The notes below the pieces were generated by a model that did not search any database, was not told the origin of the DNA, and saw nothing but the letters and a program-made list of their open reading frames with translations. Below, in pieces: positions 11,503 to 22,046 of a DNA stretch of 64,000 bases. Positions within the stretch are counted from its first letter, which is position 1. Each line of letters starts with the position of its first letter. Both the position numbers and the translations under genes were made by a program. Source of the stretch: Ichthyophis bannanicus (lineage: Eukaryota > Chordata > Amphibia > Gymnophiona > Ichthyophiidae); the NCBI GenBank assembly GCA_033557465.1, contig CM066031.1, forward strand, positions 174,003,043-174,067,042, read 5' to 3'.

Positions 11503-13199
11503 AAGTAATGCATTGATTATAAAATATGTTAATCTACAAATATTCTCATGCCACTCTATGAGACATGTTCATTAAAAAGTGCATCAGTATCATGTGGTCA
11601 GGTTGTGAAAGGAGCATGGAGGCCTGTGCCCATTTCAGGATGCATGTACGACTGTCCTCCTGCTGTTGGTACATTGGTAACATGCAGCACCATGATAACC
11701 CAGCACATGGGCGCACCTAATGCTATCCACTGTGGTGGCATTAATTGACTTGCGCTTATGGCAACAATTACTGTTAGCACACACCCATCATGCCTTTGAT
11801 AACAAATGATGTGACATCAATGCCCGCATTCTGCCCCAACCCACCCTGTCTTCATCCATCCACATGCTAACCTACTAATGCAGGATTTTTAGTGCAGGGC
11901 CCAATTCTAACTGCGCTAACTGTGCTCTGAACCCCACGCTAGCGATTAGTGCAGTTTAGTAAACATACCCCTAAGTTTATGCCTGCTCCCGAGTAAAATT
12001 GTATTTATTTATTTGGAGATATCTGATATACCATCAGTAGAGCAAGTTTGGCTTCATGACAGTTTACACACAAGTTTAAATTAGCTGTGTACAAACTAAT
12101 ATCAAAGATGACAAAGAATTATTTGAAATCAAACATAAAGGAAATTTGTACATTCAGTCAGAGCCAGCCCCAGAGTTGGTTCAGGGTGATGGCACCCTAG
12201 GCGATCCTTAAGCCTTATGCCCCCCCCCCCCCCCCCATCATAATCTATTGTTTAGCTTTGAATGCCCTGCCCTTTGCCTTCCCTCAAAAACTGCCACCCT
12301 AGGCAACCACCTAGTTCACCTAATGGTTTGGCCAGCCCTGCATTTAGCATATTGAAGGAAGCACCTTAATTATTCAGCACCCTGTAGCTATGATTTGTCC
12401 TAGTATTTTATATTGGGCCCTTTTACAAAAGTTTGGTAAGTTTGCACTTATCTGGAACTTTTGAGTAAAAAATAATTAATGGTAAATGCAAAAGTCATGC
12501 ACTAACTGTCAGGGACATGCCAGAATGTCCCCATCAGCTACAACACTGAAATGTATCCTAACGTGCAGCAATGGTTTTCTCAAGTACCTACTGAGGTAAT
12601 GTTAAGTGGACCCACACTAATGGCAAAATTGGCAGTGTGCAGTATGTATCTCTGTGCTAACCACAATGTGCAGTCCAAGCCCATTTTCCACCCCAGCCTA
12701 ACCAGTCATCACTTCATTGTGTGATGTGCAGTTAACATGGGAATTAGCAAATGGTAACTGTCATGACAGCACACATTTAGGGAAATGCATGAATATTTCC
12801 TGTGGACCTTTATGCATTTTATGTTCAGTGAGCCTTTTGTAACATAGGCTGGAAATTATGAGCATCGTGACTTGAACATCCCATTTCTAAGTAAGACATC
12901 CTATGCAAAATGGGGCTCAAAATAAGACAAAATATAATACCAGTACAGCTGGAGACTAAACTATCTGAGACTGCTTTTTAATCTTTACCCCTGTCAAACA
13001 TACAGTTAAGGAGATCCTTGAAGAAACAAATTACTATTTCATCAAGTTCAGGCATACCATGGTTATATCTACCATGATGTCATTACTCACAATTCATTCT
13101 TGTATATGAAACATCAATACGTCTGTTTCAAGTTTATCAAGCAGAATATGGCAAGTCTGTTTGTCATAGAAGAGCTGTGTAAAAAGCAATATGTAGGGA
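11503..13199. other. unassigned sequence with repeat remnants
   Basis: No gene seen. A right end of the GGGGTATGTTTACTAAAC-type element family lies at about 11,953-11,971 followed by 'taa', but I could not find a convincing left partner. A run of 17 C lies at 12,220-12,236. A possible short-TIR element (ttacaaaag ends) may span about 12,415-12,845. Confidence 0.4.
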
Positions 13200-13545
13200 A
13201 TACCAAGGCAGCACACTCTGGGTACTTGCTGATGGGTGACACTCAAGTTGAGAAGGTCTTGCAGTATGGGAGTGCAGACTAGTCAGCATCTCTGTGGACA
13301 GCTTCTGGCAACATTATCCCCACAGAGGTCCTTTCAGAGGTATTTAACTTGGCCCAGAGTTCACTTGTTTGAATATCAAGACAACACACTCTGGGTACTT
13401 GCTGTTGGGTGATGCTCGAGTTGAGAAGGTTTTGCAGTTTGGGAGTGTAGATTAGCCAGCATCTCTGTGGACAACTCCTGGCAACATCATCCCCACAGAG
13501 ACCCCCTTCAGAGGTATTTAACCCAGCCCAGAGATCCTTGGGCCA
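13200..13545 (+). repeat. two tandem 173-bp monomers at the 5' end of an L1-type element
   Basis: The block starting near 13,204 ('cacactctgggtacttgct') recurs 173 bases later, near 13,385, and both copies run through 'cagcatctctgtggaca' and 'ccccacagag'. They sit directly upstream of an L1-type ORF1. Tandem monomers in this place act as promoters in some L1 lineages; that role is inferred here from position alone. Confidence 0.65.
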
Positions 13546-13687
13546 TTGTCCAAAGAGGCATGCCTAAAGGGGCAGCTCACACCCCTTTTGCACTGCTTCT
13601 GTGTAATGCCAGAGCAGCGTCAGAGTTTGCTGGAGTTTCTCTTCACTACCTAAGGTACTGTGTTTCCTTTGCTCTGACTTTTGGATG

Positions 13688-14540
13688 CTTTTTGTCAAGG
13701 GGAAGCGAAAGGCTAAGAACCTACCCAAGTCTATGCCAGTATTGCCCATTGGTAGGGTAGTTGGTCCCTTGGATAGGCACTTTGCCAGTACAGCTAGCCT
13801 GCATCTGTCTACTGATGGTGTCTCTCTCAGCCCAATGGAGGGGACACCTCCACCTCCACTGAATCCGCTGTTATCTCCCACTGTCCTTTCTGATTCTTCT
13901 TTGGGTACATTACCTACCCCTCCCATCAAGTTTCCACTGCTGAAGCTGATTATTTTCCCATAGGGAATGCAGAAGATTGAGGATCTGTCTCAAGAAATAA
14001 CTTTGAAAGATTTATAGATGATAATATCTAATACTGATTTCAAACTGTCTTCAATGGTTTTGTCTTTATGTGACTTCACTCAGGAGACAATTCAGACATT
14101 TCAGGTTAGGGATAATAAAATATTTGGGTTGGTTGGAAGTGTGTCTAAGATTGAAGGCCAGCTGCAGACTTTGCAGCAGTCTAGTATTTCATCTATAAAA
14201 GATTCATTATGCTTACATTATAAGTTAGAAACACTTGAAAACTTATCAAGAATCAATAAATTAAAGTTTCTTAATTTTCCAGTTATGCATGTGTTGTTCT
14301 CTGAGATTCTCTTGGAAAAGTATTTTAAAGAGGACCTTCAAATATCTGATGCAATTCCTATTCAGAAATATTATTATTTGCCTAATAAGCTTTGGGTTGA
14401 GGACCTGATAGGGGAGGTGCGGATGTATTATCTCTTAATGTGACTCAAAATCTATCCAAGTTTCTAGAGGACGCAATGGATTGTATATCCAACTGAGCAA
14501 CCTTATTAGTTTCATTTGTATCTGTGGAAGACAAGACTAA
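13688..14540 (+). pseudogene. L1-type ORF1 N-terminal and central part, degraded
   Basis: L1 ORF1 proteins are RNA-binding trimers. The first part (13,688-13,963) encodes a basic, proline/serine-rich N-terminus. After an in-frame stop and frame change, 14,018-14,443 encodes a coiled-coil-like stretch and then the start of the RRM-like domain ('LENLSRINKLKFLNFP' and a 'YYLP' block). The frame ends at 14,443. Its continuation is cut by H1 at 14,541. The later pieces of the C-terminal domain lie at 33,786-33,843, 37,375-37,430, 41,656-41,701 and after 48,260. Confidence 0.6.
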
Positions 14541-15253
14541 GGGTTATGTTTACTAAACCGTGGTAAAGGAGCAGTCTTTTCCTTGCGTTAATGGCAGTGA
14601 TAAGGGGTTACTGGGCATATTAGAGGCATTCTGGCATTAAAGGGTGCTAGTGGACACTTAGCGCATGGTAACAGGACATTCTTTGTTAAGGGGTGCTAGT
14701 GGACACTTAGCGATCAGTAACAGGACATTAAGAGGTGGTAGAAGATACTTAGTGGGCGGTAAAAGGACATGCTGTGTTAAGGTGTAATGGATGCAAGCAC
14801 AATTGGTAACTGATGGAGTTGATTCATCTGATGCCTGGCTATGTGGAAGTATGTGTGATGAGCATGTTTGATCATACAGCAGGCCTGTGCTGTTGACTAG
14901 GTGATGCTGGTCAGTGTGGGTGTTGGCAGTGTCATGGGTGGGTGATTGTGGCAGTAGAATCAGTGGAGGAGATGAAGCAGCGGGGGGCACTGTGACAGGA
15001 GTGCACGTTATATTATAGTGTCTGTGAGATGTGGACATGTATCCAAACGTACTGTCAGTGTGTGGCATGCCATAGGCCAGGAAAGTGTCTGGGTGGAGGC
15101 AGTATGTTCCTGATGTGGGCAGCAAAGGGAGGACTGTCCATGAGTGCTCATGTAGAGCATTCATAGGAGAGGTGCTGCAAATGTCTCCTGATGACCATGG
15201 TGGGGCAGCTTACTGCCAATAAGCTGCCTCACCATGAATCTCACTGATGGTCA

Positions 15254-15899
15254 GATGGTAGGTGCAGGGCTGCACCATGGATCTTCCAAGCAGAGAGTTT
15301 TACTATCACACATCCACTCACCACACAAATTGAAAACTCTCTGCTTGGAAGATCCATGGCACAACCCTGCACCTACCATCGTGGACATCTGTGAGCATGG
15401 CTTTAGTGGCTCTGCCACGGCACATTGCAGAGGGTCAGTGATGTATATGCAGCAGATGTCTGGGTCAACTTGTATGGATGCATTTCTGTTTTGCCATCAT
15501 TGTGATCTCCCAGCTTTACGTAAGGAGGATATATCTCATATATTCAAGCACCTAACACTTGTTGCATAGCATCCCCTGCACTGTTCTGCCATCATTACTT
15601 GCCCCACATGGGGAAAATGGGCTCAACATTTGGTGTGTGTGAACCAAAAGTAGCAGTGCCATAGGGTACATGAAACATCATTTGTGCAGGTGGGGCTGAT
15701 GCCTCAGCCTGTGCAACTGCAAGACAATTCACCTGACAGAGTGGCATGATAGAAAGGGAGAAGCTGAACCCATTTGCCCCATGCTGCATATACATCACTG
15801 ACCCTCTGCAATGTGCCGTGACAGAGCCATTAAAGCCATGCTCACAGATGTCCACGATGTGCCATGGCAGAGCCACGCTCACAAATGTCCATGATGGGG
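15254..15899. repeat. nested inverted repeats inside H1
   Basis: Two structures are visible. The first is a hairpin at 15,254-15,380 with arms of about 50 bases. The second pairs about 15,380-15,465 with 15,775-15,865 across roughly 310 bases. Part of the second arm is repeated in tandem at 15,862-15,899. No coding function is apparent. Confidence 0.65.
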
Positions 15900-15984
15900 A
15901 ATGCTATGTTGGGCTACCCAATGTGTGGCCATAATGCATAGAAATGTAGAAGAATGATTGTCTGCAGGTCACAGCAGAGCCAGG

Positions 15985-16110
15985 ACTATCCGAGGTGGGC
16001 AAGCACACCCAGGTCCAAAATGAACAAGTGGGAATCAAACCCTGGCCCTTCGATAATGGAGACATTGGGCTAACAGTAGGCTACAGCTCCACACAGATGT
16101 GTAGAGCTAT
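15985..16110 (-). repeat. tRNA-like (SINE-type) module in H1
   Basis: On the minus strand the sequence carries a B-box-like GGTTTGATTCC (one change from consensus) preceded by a 'GTAGCCTACTGTTAGCC' stretch that resembles a degenerate A box. Similar modules occur in H2, H3, H4 and H6. Not a functional tRNA: no clover-leaf could be drawn. Confidence 0.5.
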
Positions 16111-17579
16111 AGTAACTATCCTGCCAGGACCTGAGTGTGTAGGCAATGAAGCACTGCTGCCCTTCACTGGACTGTGCCGGCTAAGCACAAACCAATTGCA
16201 GTTGGTCTACTAATTAGCACACACAGCATTTGTGTTGTACAACCACAAGCACCCTGCTTTGGGATACTCAGTAATTGACAACCCGAAGCAGTGAATGCAT
16301 CCATGTCACTGGAGTCAGAAATTACAGCATCTCTATGTGGATACATAGCTTTTTGGTCATAGTGAGAGTGCCATATCAACATATCATACAGTGGCCACCC
16401 AGGAATGCAGGTAGCAAAAGGGGACAATGGCATCTCAGCCAGTGACCCTACCATTGTGGCAGACAATTCCAGGCCAATCTGCGCTATTTAAGGCAATACC
16501 CACAATCCTCTGCCTCACCTTATTCACATTTTCCAAACAGGCTGGGAAAAACTCAGACAATGTGAGCCAAAGTGCAATGCAGAAAGCCACAGGACAAAGG
16601 GGAGCAACACACATACACATACACACACACAAACACACACTTTCATTGGTGCACTGAGCAAAAGTGGAGATGGTTGGCATTCCTGCTTGACACTCCTGTC
16701 TCAATATCAGCTCGAGGATTGATAATGTGTGCTCTGTTTACACATGCCATATTACTGGTGCTATTAGCCTCTAACTAGTTGTGGATAATGGAACCTGTCA
16801 GTGCTGCTGGTAGGTGTTTCCACCCTTGCTGGCCATCTCCTTGGAAGTTGCACATGCTGGAGCTGTACTTATACTGTCATCTAAACCTTGTTCATAAGAA
16901 TATGCAATATGGAAACTCCAACAGGGACCTGGACCAGTGACCTTCCACACTTATACACACCAACTGTGTGTGTGTTGCACCACAGTGCTGCCTTATGACA
17001 ACAACAGCTCCTGTTGCTGACATGCTTCCCTTCAGTTGACCTCTAGCACATGCTGCAATACACATGGTGCACATGACCAGGACAAGACTTCTGTCTGCTG
17101 CAGGCTGTTGCCACTTCCCACTTCCCACGCCACCACCAACACCCCACCATGCAAACATGCCCATGCATTGTTAGTGGTGGTGGTTGCAGTCCCAGCATGT
17201 TAAACATGTGGATTTGGCAGGCGCTTGGGCACAAGGTCTGGATGAGGATAGCAGAGGCACACATGGATGGTCATATAGCCCCCCCCCCCATCAGCTGCCC
17301 ATGCAGGGGCTCCATCACCGCCTGCCACCGATACTTTTTAGGGGGAGGATGGCAGCCACTGCTGTAGTATTTCCCCAGGCACTTGCATTTTCCAGCTACC
17401 TGGAGGGCTACAGCATCTGGCACTATCGGCCTCTTCCCCCACACCTGGGTTCTGTGGTAGTGGGAGGGGGAGGCAGCTTGGATCTCTGTATGGGGTGCCA
17501 GGACCCTTGGACTGCCCCATGTGGCACATTGCCTTTCCACAGCAGTAGCAGGACTGTGTGCTGCCACTGTCACTGTGGA

Positions 17580-18109
17580 ATCATGCCAAACATCACAGAT
17601 GGTTCTGCGGATGGCAGAATACCCATTTGTGGAGAGGCTTAAAAGGTTGGGACTCATCAATCTGGGGAAGAGACGGCTGAGGGAGGATATGATAGAGGTC
17701 TATAGATTGTTGACCAGAGTGGAACAGGTAAACGTAGGTCATTTTTTATGCCATCAGACAGTGGACAGAATAGAGGACCTGCAATGCGCTTCAGTATAAC
17801 CCATTTGGGTCTTCTAGGTGCAAATAGTTTTTAACTCAATGCACAATCAAACCTTGCAATCCATTACTGGAGGCTATGGTAAAAGCTGTCAGGGTATCTG
17901 GGTTTAGAAATGTTTGGATGGGTTCCTGGGTAATGGTGCATAAACCATTGCTAAACAAGATCTGAGCTATGCATTGCTTGCCCCATTACAGTTATTGGGG
18001 ATCCTGTGTGTCTTTTGAGGAAACTGCAAGGTACATGTGATCTAGATTAGCCACTGTTGGACACAGGATACTGGGTATGATGGACCTTGATCTGACACAG
18101 TTTGGCATA
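17580..18109 (+). mobile_element. CR1 3'-end fragment (Polinton target), continuing at 33,261
   Basis: Encodes degraded CR1 C-terminal wording and the CR1 3' untranslated region, and resumes at 33,261-33,290 with the 'cttatgttcctatg' tail. A second copy lies at about 55,470-56,010 in H5 and shows the uninterrupted site. Confidence 0.75.
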
Positions 18110-18171
18110 AGTAGTATAATGGGTACACTACTTGTCAAACTGATTGACAGGTGAGATAAGGATGACAGGAG

Positions 18172-18660
18172 CCAATCAGTGTTCACTTCCGGTCTATGTC
18201 CCGCCTTAGATCATGCCCCCTCCCATAGAAGTGAATGGTGAGTTAGCCCCGCCCACTCCCGCCCCCAAAATGTTGACAGGTACCAATCAGTGCCCACTTC
18301 CGGTGTATGTCCCGCCTTAGGCCATGCCCCCTCCCATAGAAATGAATGGTGAGTTAGCCCCGCCCAGCCCCGCCCACTCCCGCCCCAAAATGTTGACAGG
18401 CACCAATCAGCGCCCACTTCCGGTGTATGTCCCGCCTTAGGCCATGCCCCCTCCCATAGAAGTGAATGGTGAGTTAGCCCCGCCCAGTCCCGCCCCCAGG
18501 CGTGGCCACCGCCCCCAATTGACACACCCCTGCCCCGCCCCAAGGATGACATCATCCAATCAGCATACACTTCCGGGGGTGTGTCACACCCATGCCACGC
18601 CCCACAATATGGCATTAGCCAATCAGCACCCACTTCCGGGGTTTGTGCTACGCCTACAGC
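18172..18660 (+). promoter_or_regulatory. tandem ETS-CCAAT-GC-box array in left TIR
   Basis: CCAATCAG occurs at 18,172, 18,283, 18,403, 18,556 and 18,619, each followed a few bases later by CACTTCCGG or a close form, which is an ETS/GABP-type site on the other strand. The first three units are about 111 and 120 bases apart and are separated by clusters of CCGCCC (Sp1-type GC boxes). The arrangement looks like a viral enhancer or bidirectional promoter. Binding is inferred from consensus only. Confidence 0.6.
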
Positions 18661-19452
18661 CTCCCACCCTCCTCCACGCCCCGTGCCTACATCATCGGAA
18701 ATGACATCACCGGAAACAGGGCGTCATCAGAAGAGGGACTGTCCCTTTTTTGCTGACATCAGCGGAAACAGTATGGCTGACTCCGGAAATGTGTTTTTTG
18801 CTTCTGCTTAATACTGAAAAACAAAAATGCTTTTCTCTCTGTCTCTCTCTCCCACACAGACTCAGTTGTTTCTTTCTCACACAAAAACTGATTCCTAGCA
18901 CAGAGAGACAGGCAAGCTAGAATCTTTTTTCTTTCCAAAATGCAATTAGCACATCTTTGTTAGAGGGATCACCCTCTCACCCTCAACCACGCCCCTGCCT
19001 ACATCATCGGAAATGGACTGTCCCTTTGTGCTGACATCAGCTGGGAGCAGTGTGACTGACTCTGGAAATGTGTTTTTTGCTTCTGGTTAATGTTTACACC
19101 TCCAAAAAAAAAAAAAAAAAAAGCAGGAACCCTGGAAAAATAAAATGCTTTTCTCTCTCCCACTGCATCAGTTCTTATTTCTCACAAAAAGATTCACGGC
19201 ACAGAGAGACACAGTTTTCTTTACAAATGCAATTACAAATGCAATTGTTAGAAAAACTAGTGCGGTCCATGTGATAGAATTTTACTTTTAAGACCTCACT
19301 GTTAGAAGTATTCTGACAGACCTGTAGAGTTCAGACTGAAATACAGAGAGACCTGAGTTCAAATCCCCCTAATACAGCTATTTTTTTGAGAGAGCCGAGT
19401 TCAAATCCAAATACAGCTATTTTTTAGTGGCTTTGAAAAAACCAATACAGAG

Positions 19453-19550
19453 AGACAAGCCTGGACATGTCTCTCTAGGGTGTGGTAACACGTGATTGGT
19501 TGAAACAAGAGGTCTGTTCTGAGCATGCTCCAGGTGTTCTGAGCATGCTC
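19453..19550 (+). promoter_or_regulatory. p53-type response elements plus E-box/CCAAT, left TIR
   Basis: AGACAAGCCT followed without spacer by GGACATGTCT (19,453-19,472) fits RRRCWWGYYY twice, with no mismatch. Two further perfect half-sites, GAGCATGCTC, lie at 19,521-19,530 and 19,541-19,550 with a 10-base spacer. Between them CACGTG (19,489-19,494) abuts ATTGG (19,495-19,499). The cluster ends 47 bases before the ATG at 19,597 and about 160 before the integrase start. Confidence 0.65.
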
Positions 19551-19596
19551 CTGCTGTAAGGGGAGCATTTTAACACAGACTTTCAGAAAGGAAAAA

Positions 19597-19656
19597 ATGG
19601 CTCTTTTTGGAACACCAAGCAGAATTTCCAGCAGGGCACACAACATTAATTACTAA
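19597..19656 (+). other. 19-codon upstream frame, truncated copy of the right-TIR gene start
   Basis: The ATG and first codons are the same as those of the two-exon gene at 31,772, because they lie in the shared TIR. Identity stops at 19,654, and a TAA follows at once in the left copy. It would be an upstream open frame on any transcript from the left TIR into the integrase gene. Confidence 0.7.
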
Positions 19657-19709
19657 AACCATTCTGAAGATGTTGGCAAAATAAAAAGAACAGTCAGAGC
19701 ACGGCAATC

Positions 19710-20789
19710 ATGAAGGAAACCTTATTGAAGAGCATTTACTATAACCCCAAAGCAGCAGGGAGCTTTGGGGGCATAAATCCTCTACTTCAAGCTGCTAAAA
19801 AGCAGGATAAAACAGTCAACAGAAATGATGTAGTTAGATGGGCTACCGGACAAGATGCTTATACTTTACACAGACCTGCTAGGGTCCGTTTTAAAAGAAA
19901 CAAGACAATCGTGTCAGATGTGGATGCGCAATGGCAGGCTGATTTAGTTGATATGGCAGCCTTGTCCCATTATAACAATGGCTATAAATACATATTAACA
20001 GTGGTAGACATCCTGTCAAAATATGCATGGGTTGCAAGTTTAAAATCGAAAACCGGTCATGAAGTTGCTAAAGCCTTTGAAAAAATATTTAATCTAGGTC
20101 GTATACCTGAAAAAATACAGACAGACAAGGGTAAAGAATTTTTAAATAGGTCCCTGAAGAATTTATTAAAACAAAGAGGGGTTCATCATTTTGTAACCAA
20201 TAACGATGTTAAAGCAGCGGTGGTAGAAAGGTTTAACAGGACTTTGAAATCCAAAATGTGGCATTATTTTACTACACACAACACCTTTAGATACCAAGAC
20301 GTATTGCAGGCTTTTGTGCACAGTTATAATCATAGTTTTCACAGAACAATAAAGACGAGACCTGTAGATGTGACACACACAAATTCTCTGCAGATCTGGA
20401 AAAGAGTCTACGGTGATAGCATCAAGCGTAAGCATACCGAGAATCCCTTAAAGAAAGGAGATCATGTAAGACTTTCAAAAACTAAAGGAAAATTTGAAAA
20501 AGGTTACGAGCAAACGTGGACTGACGAGGTATTTATAATAATGGACATTTTAAACAGGGGCCAGAAAGCAACATACAAGATACAGGATTATGACGGTGAA
20601 GCCATACAAGGTTCTTTTTATCCTGAAGAATTGCTAAAAGTCACGCAGCAACAGGACAGAATACACCGAATCGAAAAGGTTCTAAAGGTAAAAGGATGTG
20701 GCAGGAACAGATTCTACCTCGTGAAATGGAGGGGATGGCCTGTTAAATTTAACAGTTGGGTTAAAGCATCAGAGATTCAAGACATCTGA
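19710..20789 (+). CDS. Polinton integrase (RVE type, with chromodomain)
   Basis: An intact 359-residue protein that would join the element's ends to host DNA, producing the 6-bp duplication. The catalytic core is of the retroviral type: D78 (QADLVDM), D139 (QTDKGKEF) and E173 (VVERFNRTLK). A C-terminal chromodomain, about residues 318-356, is marked by 'YLVKWRGWP' and suggests targeting to modified chromatin. An N-terminal zinc-binding H2C2 domain is not evident. The ATG at 19,710 lies 54 bases after the truncated upstream frame. An AATAAA at 20,819-20,824 follows the stop and may end its transcript. Confidence 0.95.
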   Translation: MKETLLKSIYYNPKAAGSFGGINPLLQAAKKQDKTVNRNDVVRWATGQDAYTLHRPARVRFKRNKTIVSDVDAQWQADLVDMAALSHYNNGYKYILTVVDILSKYAWVASLKSKTGHEVAKAFEKIFNLGRIPEKIQTDKGKEFLNRSLKNLLKQRGVHHFVTNNDVKAAVVERFNRTLKSKMWHYFTTHNTFRYQDVLQAFVHSYNHSFHRTIKTRPVDVTHTNSLQIWKRVYGDSIKRKHTENPLKKGDHVRLSKTKGKFEKGYEQTWTDEVFIIMDILNRGQKATYKIQDYDGEAIQGSFYPEELLKVTQQQDRIHRIEKVLKVKGCGRNRFYLVKWRGWPVKFNSWVKASEIQDI

Positions 20790-20831
20790 TTTCTTTCTTT
20801 GTTTTGAAACAGCATTAAAATAAAATTGAAA

Positions 20832-21572
20832 ATGAATGATGGTGGCTTTTATATCACCCTGCCTAGCAATGCCTCAGCAGATGTGTTTTCCCAAAATACC
20901 AGCTCTAATTTTACCATACAACTAGCAAGGCCCTTGGACTTACAAGGACAGTGGGAAGTGGGGCTCGTGGAAATACAATACCCCAACACCTGGGAGAATA
21001 TTAAGGAAGACCATAAGTATGTTATCGTTTCCGCAGCAGGAAATATACAGCACCTTATAGTCAGGAAAGGACATTACGCGACCATGCAGCGTTTAGTGGA
21101 ATCCATGAATCAGGACATTAGCAACATCTATAAATCGGCGGCACCACTAATCATTTATGAGCCCCATGCGCGAAGAATCCGGATAAAATCGGAAGATAGG
21201 TCTACTATTTATGCGTATGGTGATTTGGCAACCATTTTGGGAATAGAAGCATACGTTAATACACAACGTTCCCATTTTCCAACGGATATCACGGCCGGTT
21301 TTAATACCCTCTACCTGTACACAGATATTGTAGAGCACCAGTTAGTAGGTGACCATTTTGTGCCACTGCTGCGCTGTGTTCCAACTAAAGGGGTTAGGGA
21401 TGAGTTTATCACGTTAACTTATGATAAGCCGCACTATGTCCCTGTGAACAAACAGCATATTGATACCATCACATTTGAAATAAAGACGGATCAGGACAAG
21501 TACGTCTCATTTCGTTACGGGAAGGTGATCCTTAAGCTTCATCTGCGACCCCGGAGGGTGACTGTTTTTTAA
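20832..21572 (+). CDS. penton-like minor capsid protein
   Basis: An intact 246-residue frame; I chose the ATG at 20,832. The start 'GGFYITLPSNAS' followed by 'QWEVGLVEIQYP' is the pattern of Polinton/adintovirus minor capsid (penton-base-like, single jelly-roll) proteins, which occupy virion vertices. It sits between integrase and the core-type protein, one base from the next start codon, as in related elements. I see no frameshift or internal stop. Jelly-roll fold is inferred from family resemblance, not from a structural prediction. Confidence 0.8.
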   Translation: MNDGGFYITLPSNASADVFSQNTSSNFTIQLARPLDLQGQWEVGLVEIQYPNTWENIKEDHKYVIVSAAGNIQHLIVRKGHYATMQRLVESMNQDISNIYKSAAPLIIYEPHARRIRIKSEDRSTIYAYGDLATILGIEAYVNTQRSHFPTDITAGFNTLYLYTDIVEHQLVGDHFVPLLRCVPTKGVRDEFITLTYDKPHYVPVNKQHIDTITFEIKTDQDKYVSFRYGKVILKLHLRPRRVTVF

Positions 21573-21573
21573 A

Positions 21574-22038
21574 ATGGTTGTGGCTAAAGACTACGGAGAC
21601 CCCAAAGCATACAGGCATTATTATACAACACAAGCCGGCTATGGGCTTTCAGGATATCATGGAGTACCGGTCATGTATGGGGCCGGTGTAGGTGGTGTTT
21701 TTCGCAGCCTCTTTAGAAAAGCTATGCCGTTTTTGAGAAGGGGTTTTGAAATTATTAAACCACACGTGAAAGGCGCCGCAAAAAACATAGCCAAGGATGT
21801 CATGAGCCATGTCACAACGGCCGTTCTAAATAAAATGAACCAGGCTACAGAACAGGCAGGATCAGGACTGGCTGTGATTAGAAGAGCTGTTAAAAGAAAG
21901 AGAACCAAGTCTCGGGAGTTACCACAAGGACCGCCCAAACCTTTTAAAAGAAAGAAACCCGTGGGTGGCAGGTCTCAGAAGCTTAACCGCCGGTCTAAGA
22001 AGAGAAGCGCTAGCTCTAGGCAGCGAGATATATTCTAA
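21574..22038 (+). CDS. basic core/membrane-active-type virion protein
   Basis: An intact 154-residue protein starting one base after the penton-like stop codon. The centre (residues about 30-90) is glycine-rich then amphipathic ('VGGVFRSLFRKAMPFLRRG'), and the last 50 residues are strongly basic, with clusters such as KRKRTK and KPFKRKK that would serve as nuclear or DNA-binding signals. Position and composition match the protein that Polinton/adintovirus genomes place between penton and major capsid genes and that has been compared with adenovirus pVI/pX. A role in genome packing or membrane penetration is inference. Confidence 0.7.
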   Translation: MVVAKDYGDPKAYRHYYTTQAGYGLSGYHGVPVMYGAGVGGVFRSLFRKAMPFLRRGFEIIKPHVKGAAKNIAKDVMSHVTTAVLNKMNQATEQAGSGLAVIRRAVKRKRTKSRELPQGPPKPFKRKKPVGGRSQKLNRRSKKRSASSRQRDIF

Positions 22039-22046
22039 AAAGCACC

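Larger units (their letters stand above)
18110..19654 (+). repeat. left terminal inverted repeat of the Polinton
   Basis: About 1,545 bases matched in inverted order by 31,715-33,260, with only scattered mismatches and small indels seen by eye. It contains a GC/CCAAT/ETS-rich tandem array, an imperfect internal duplication (about 18,685-18,965 and 18,990-19,270), an A tract of about 19 near 19,103, p53-type sites, an E-box/CCAAT pair and a start codon at 19,597. Confidence 0.95.

Noticed and set aside
18211..18633. 140-codon minus-strand frame in the left TIR
   Set aside because: Its protein repeats follow the tandem GC-rich array; it is an open frame by composition, mirrored in the right TIR.
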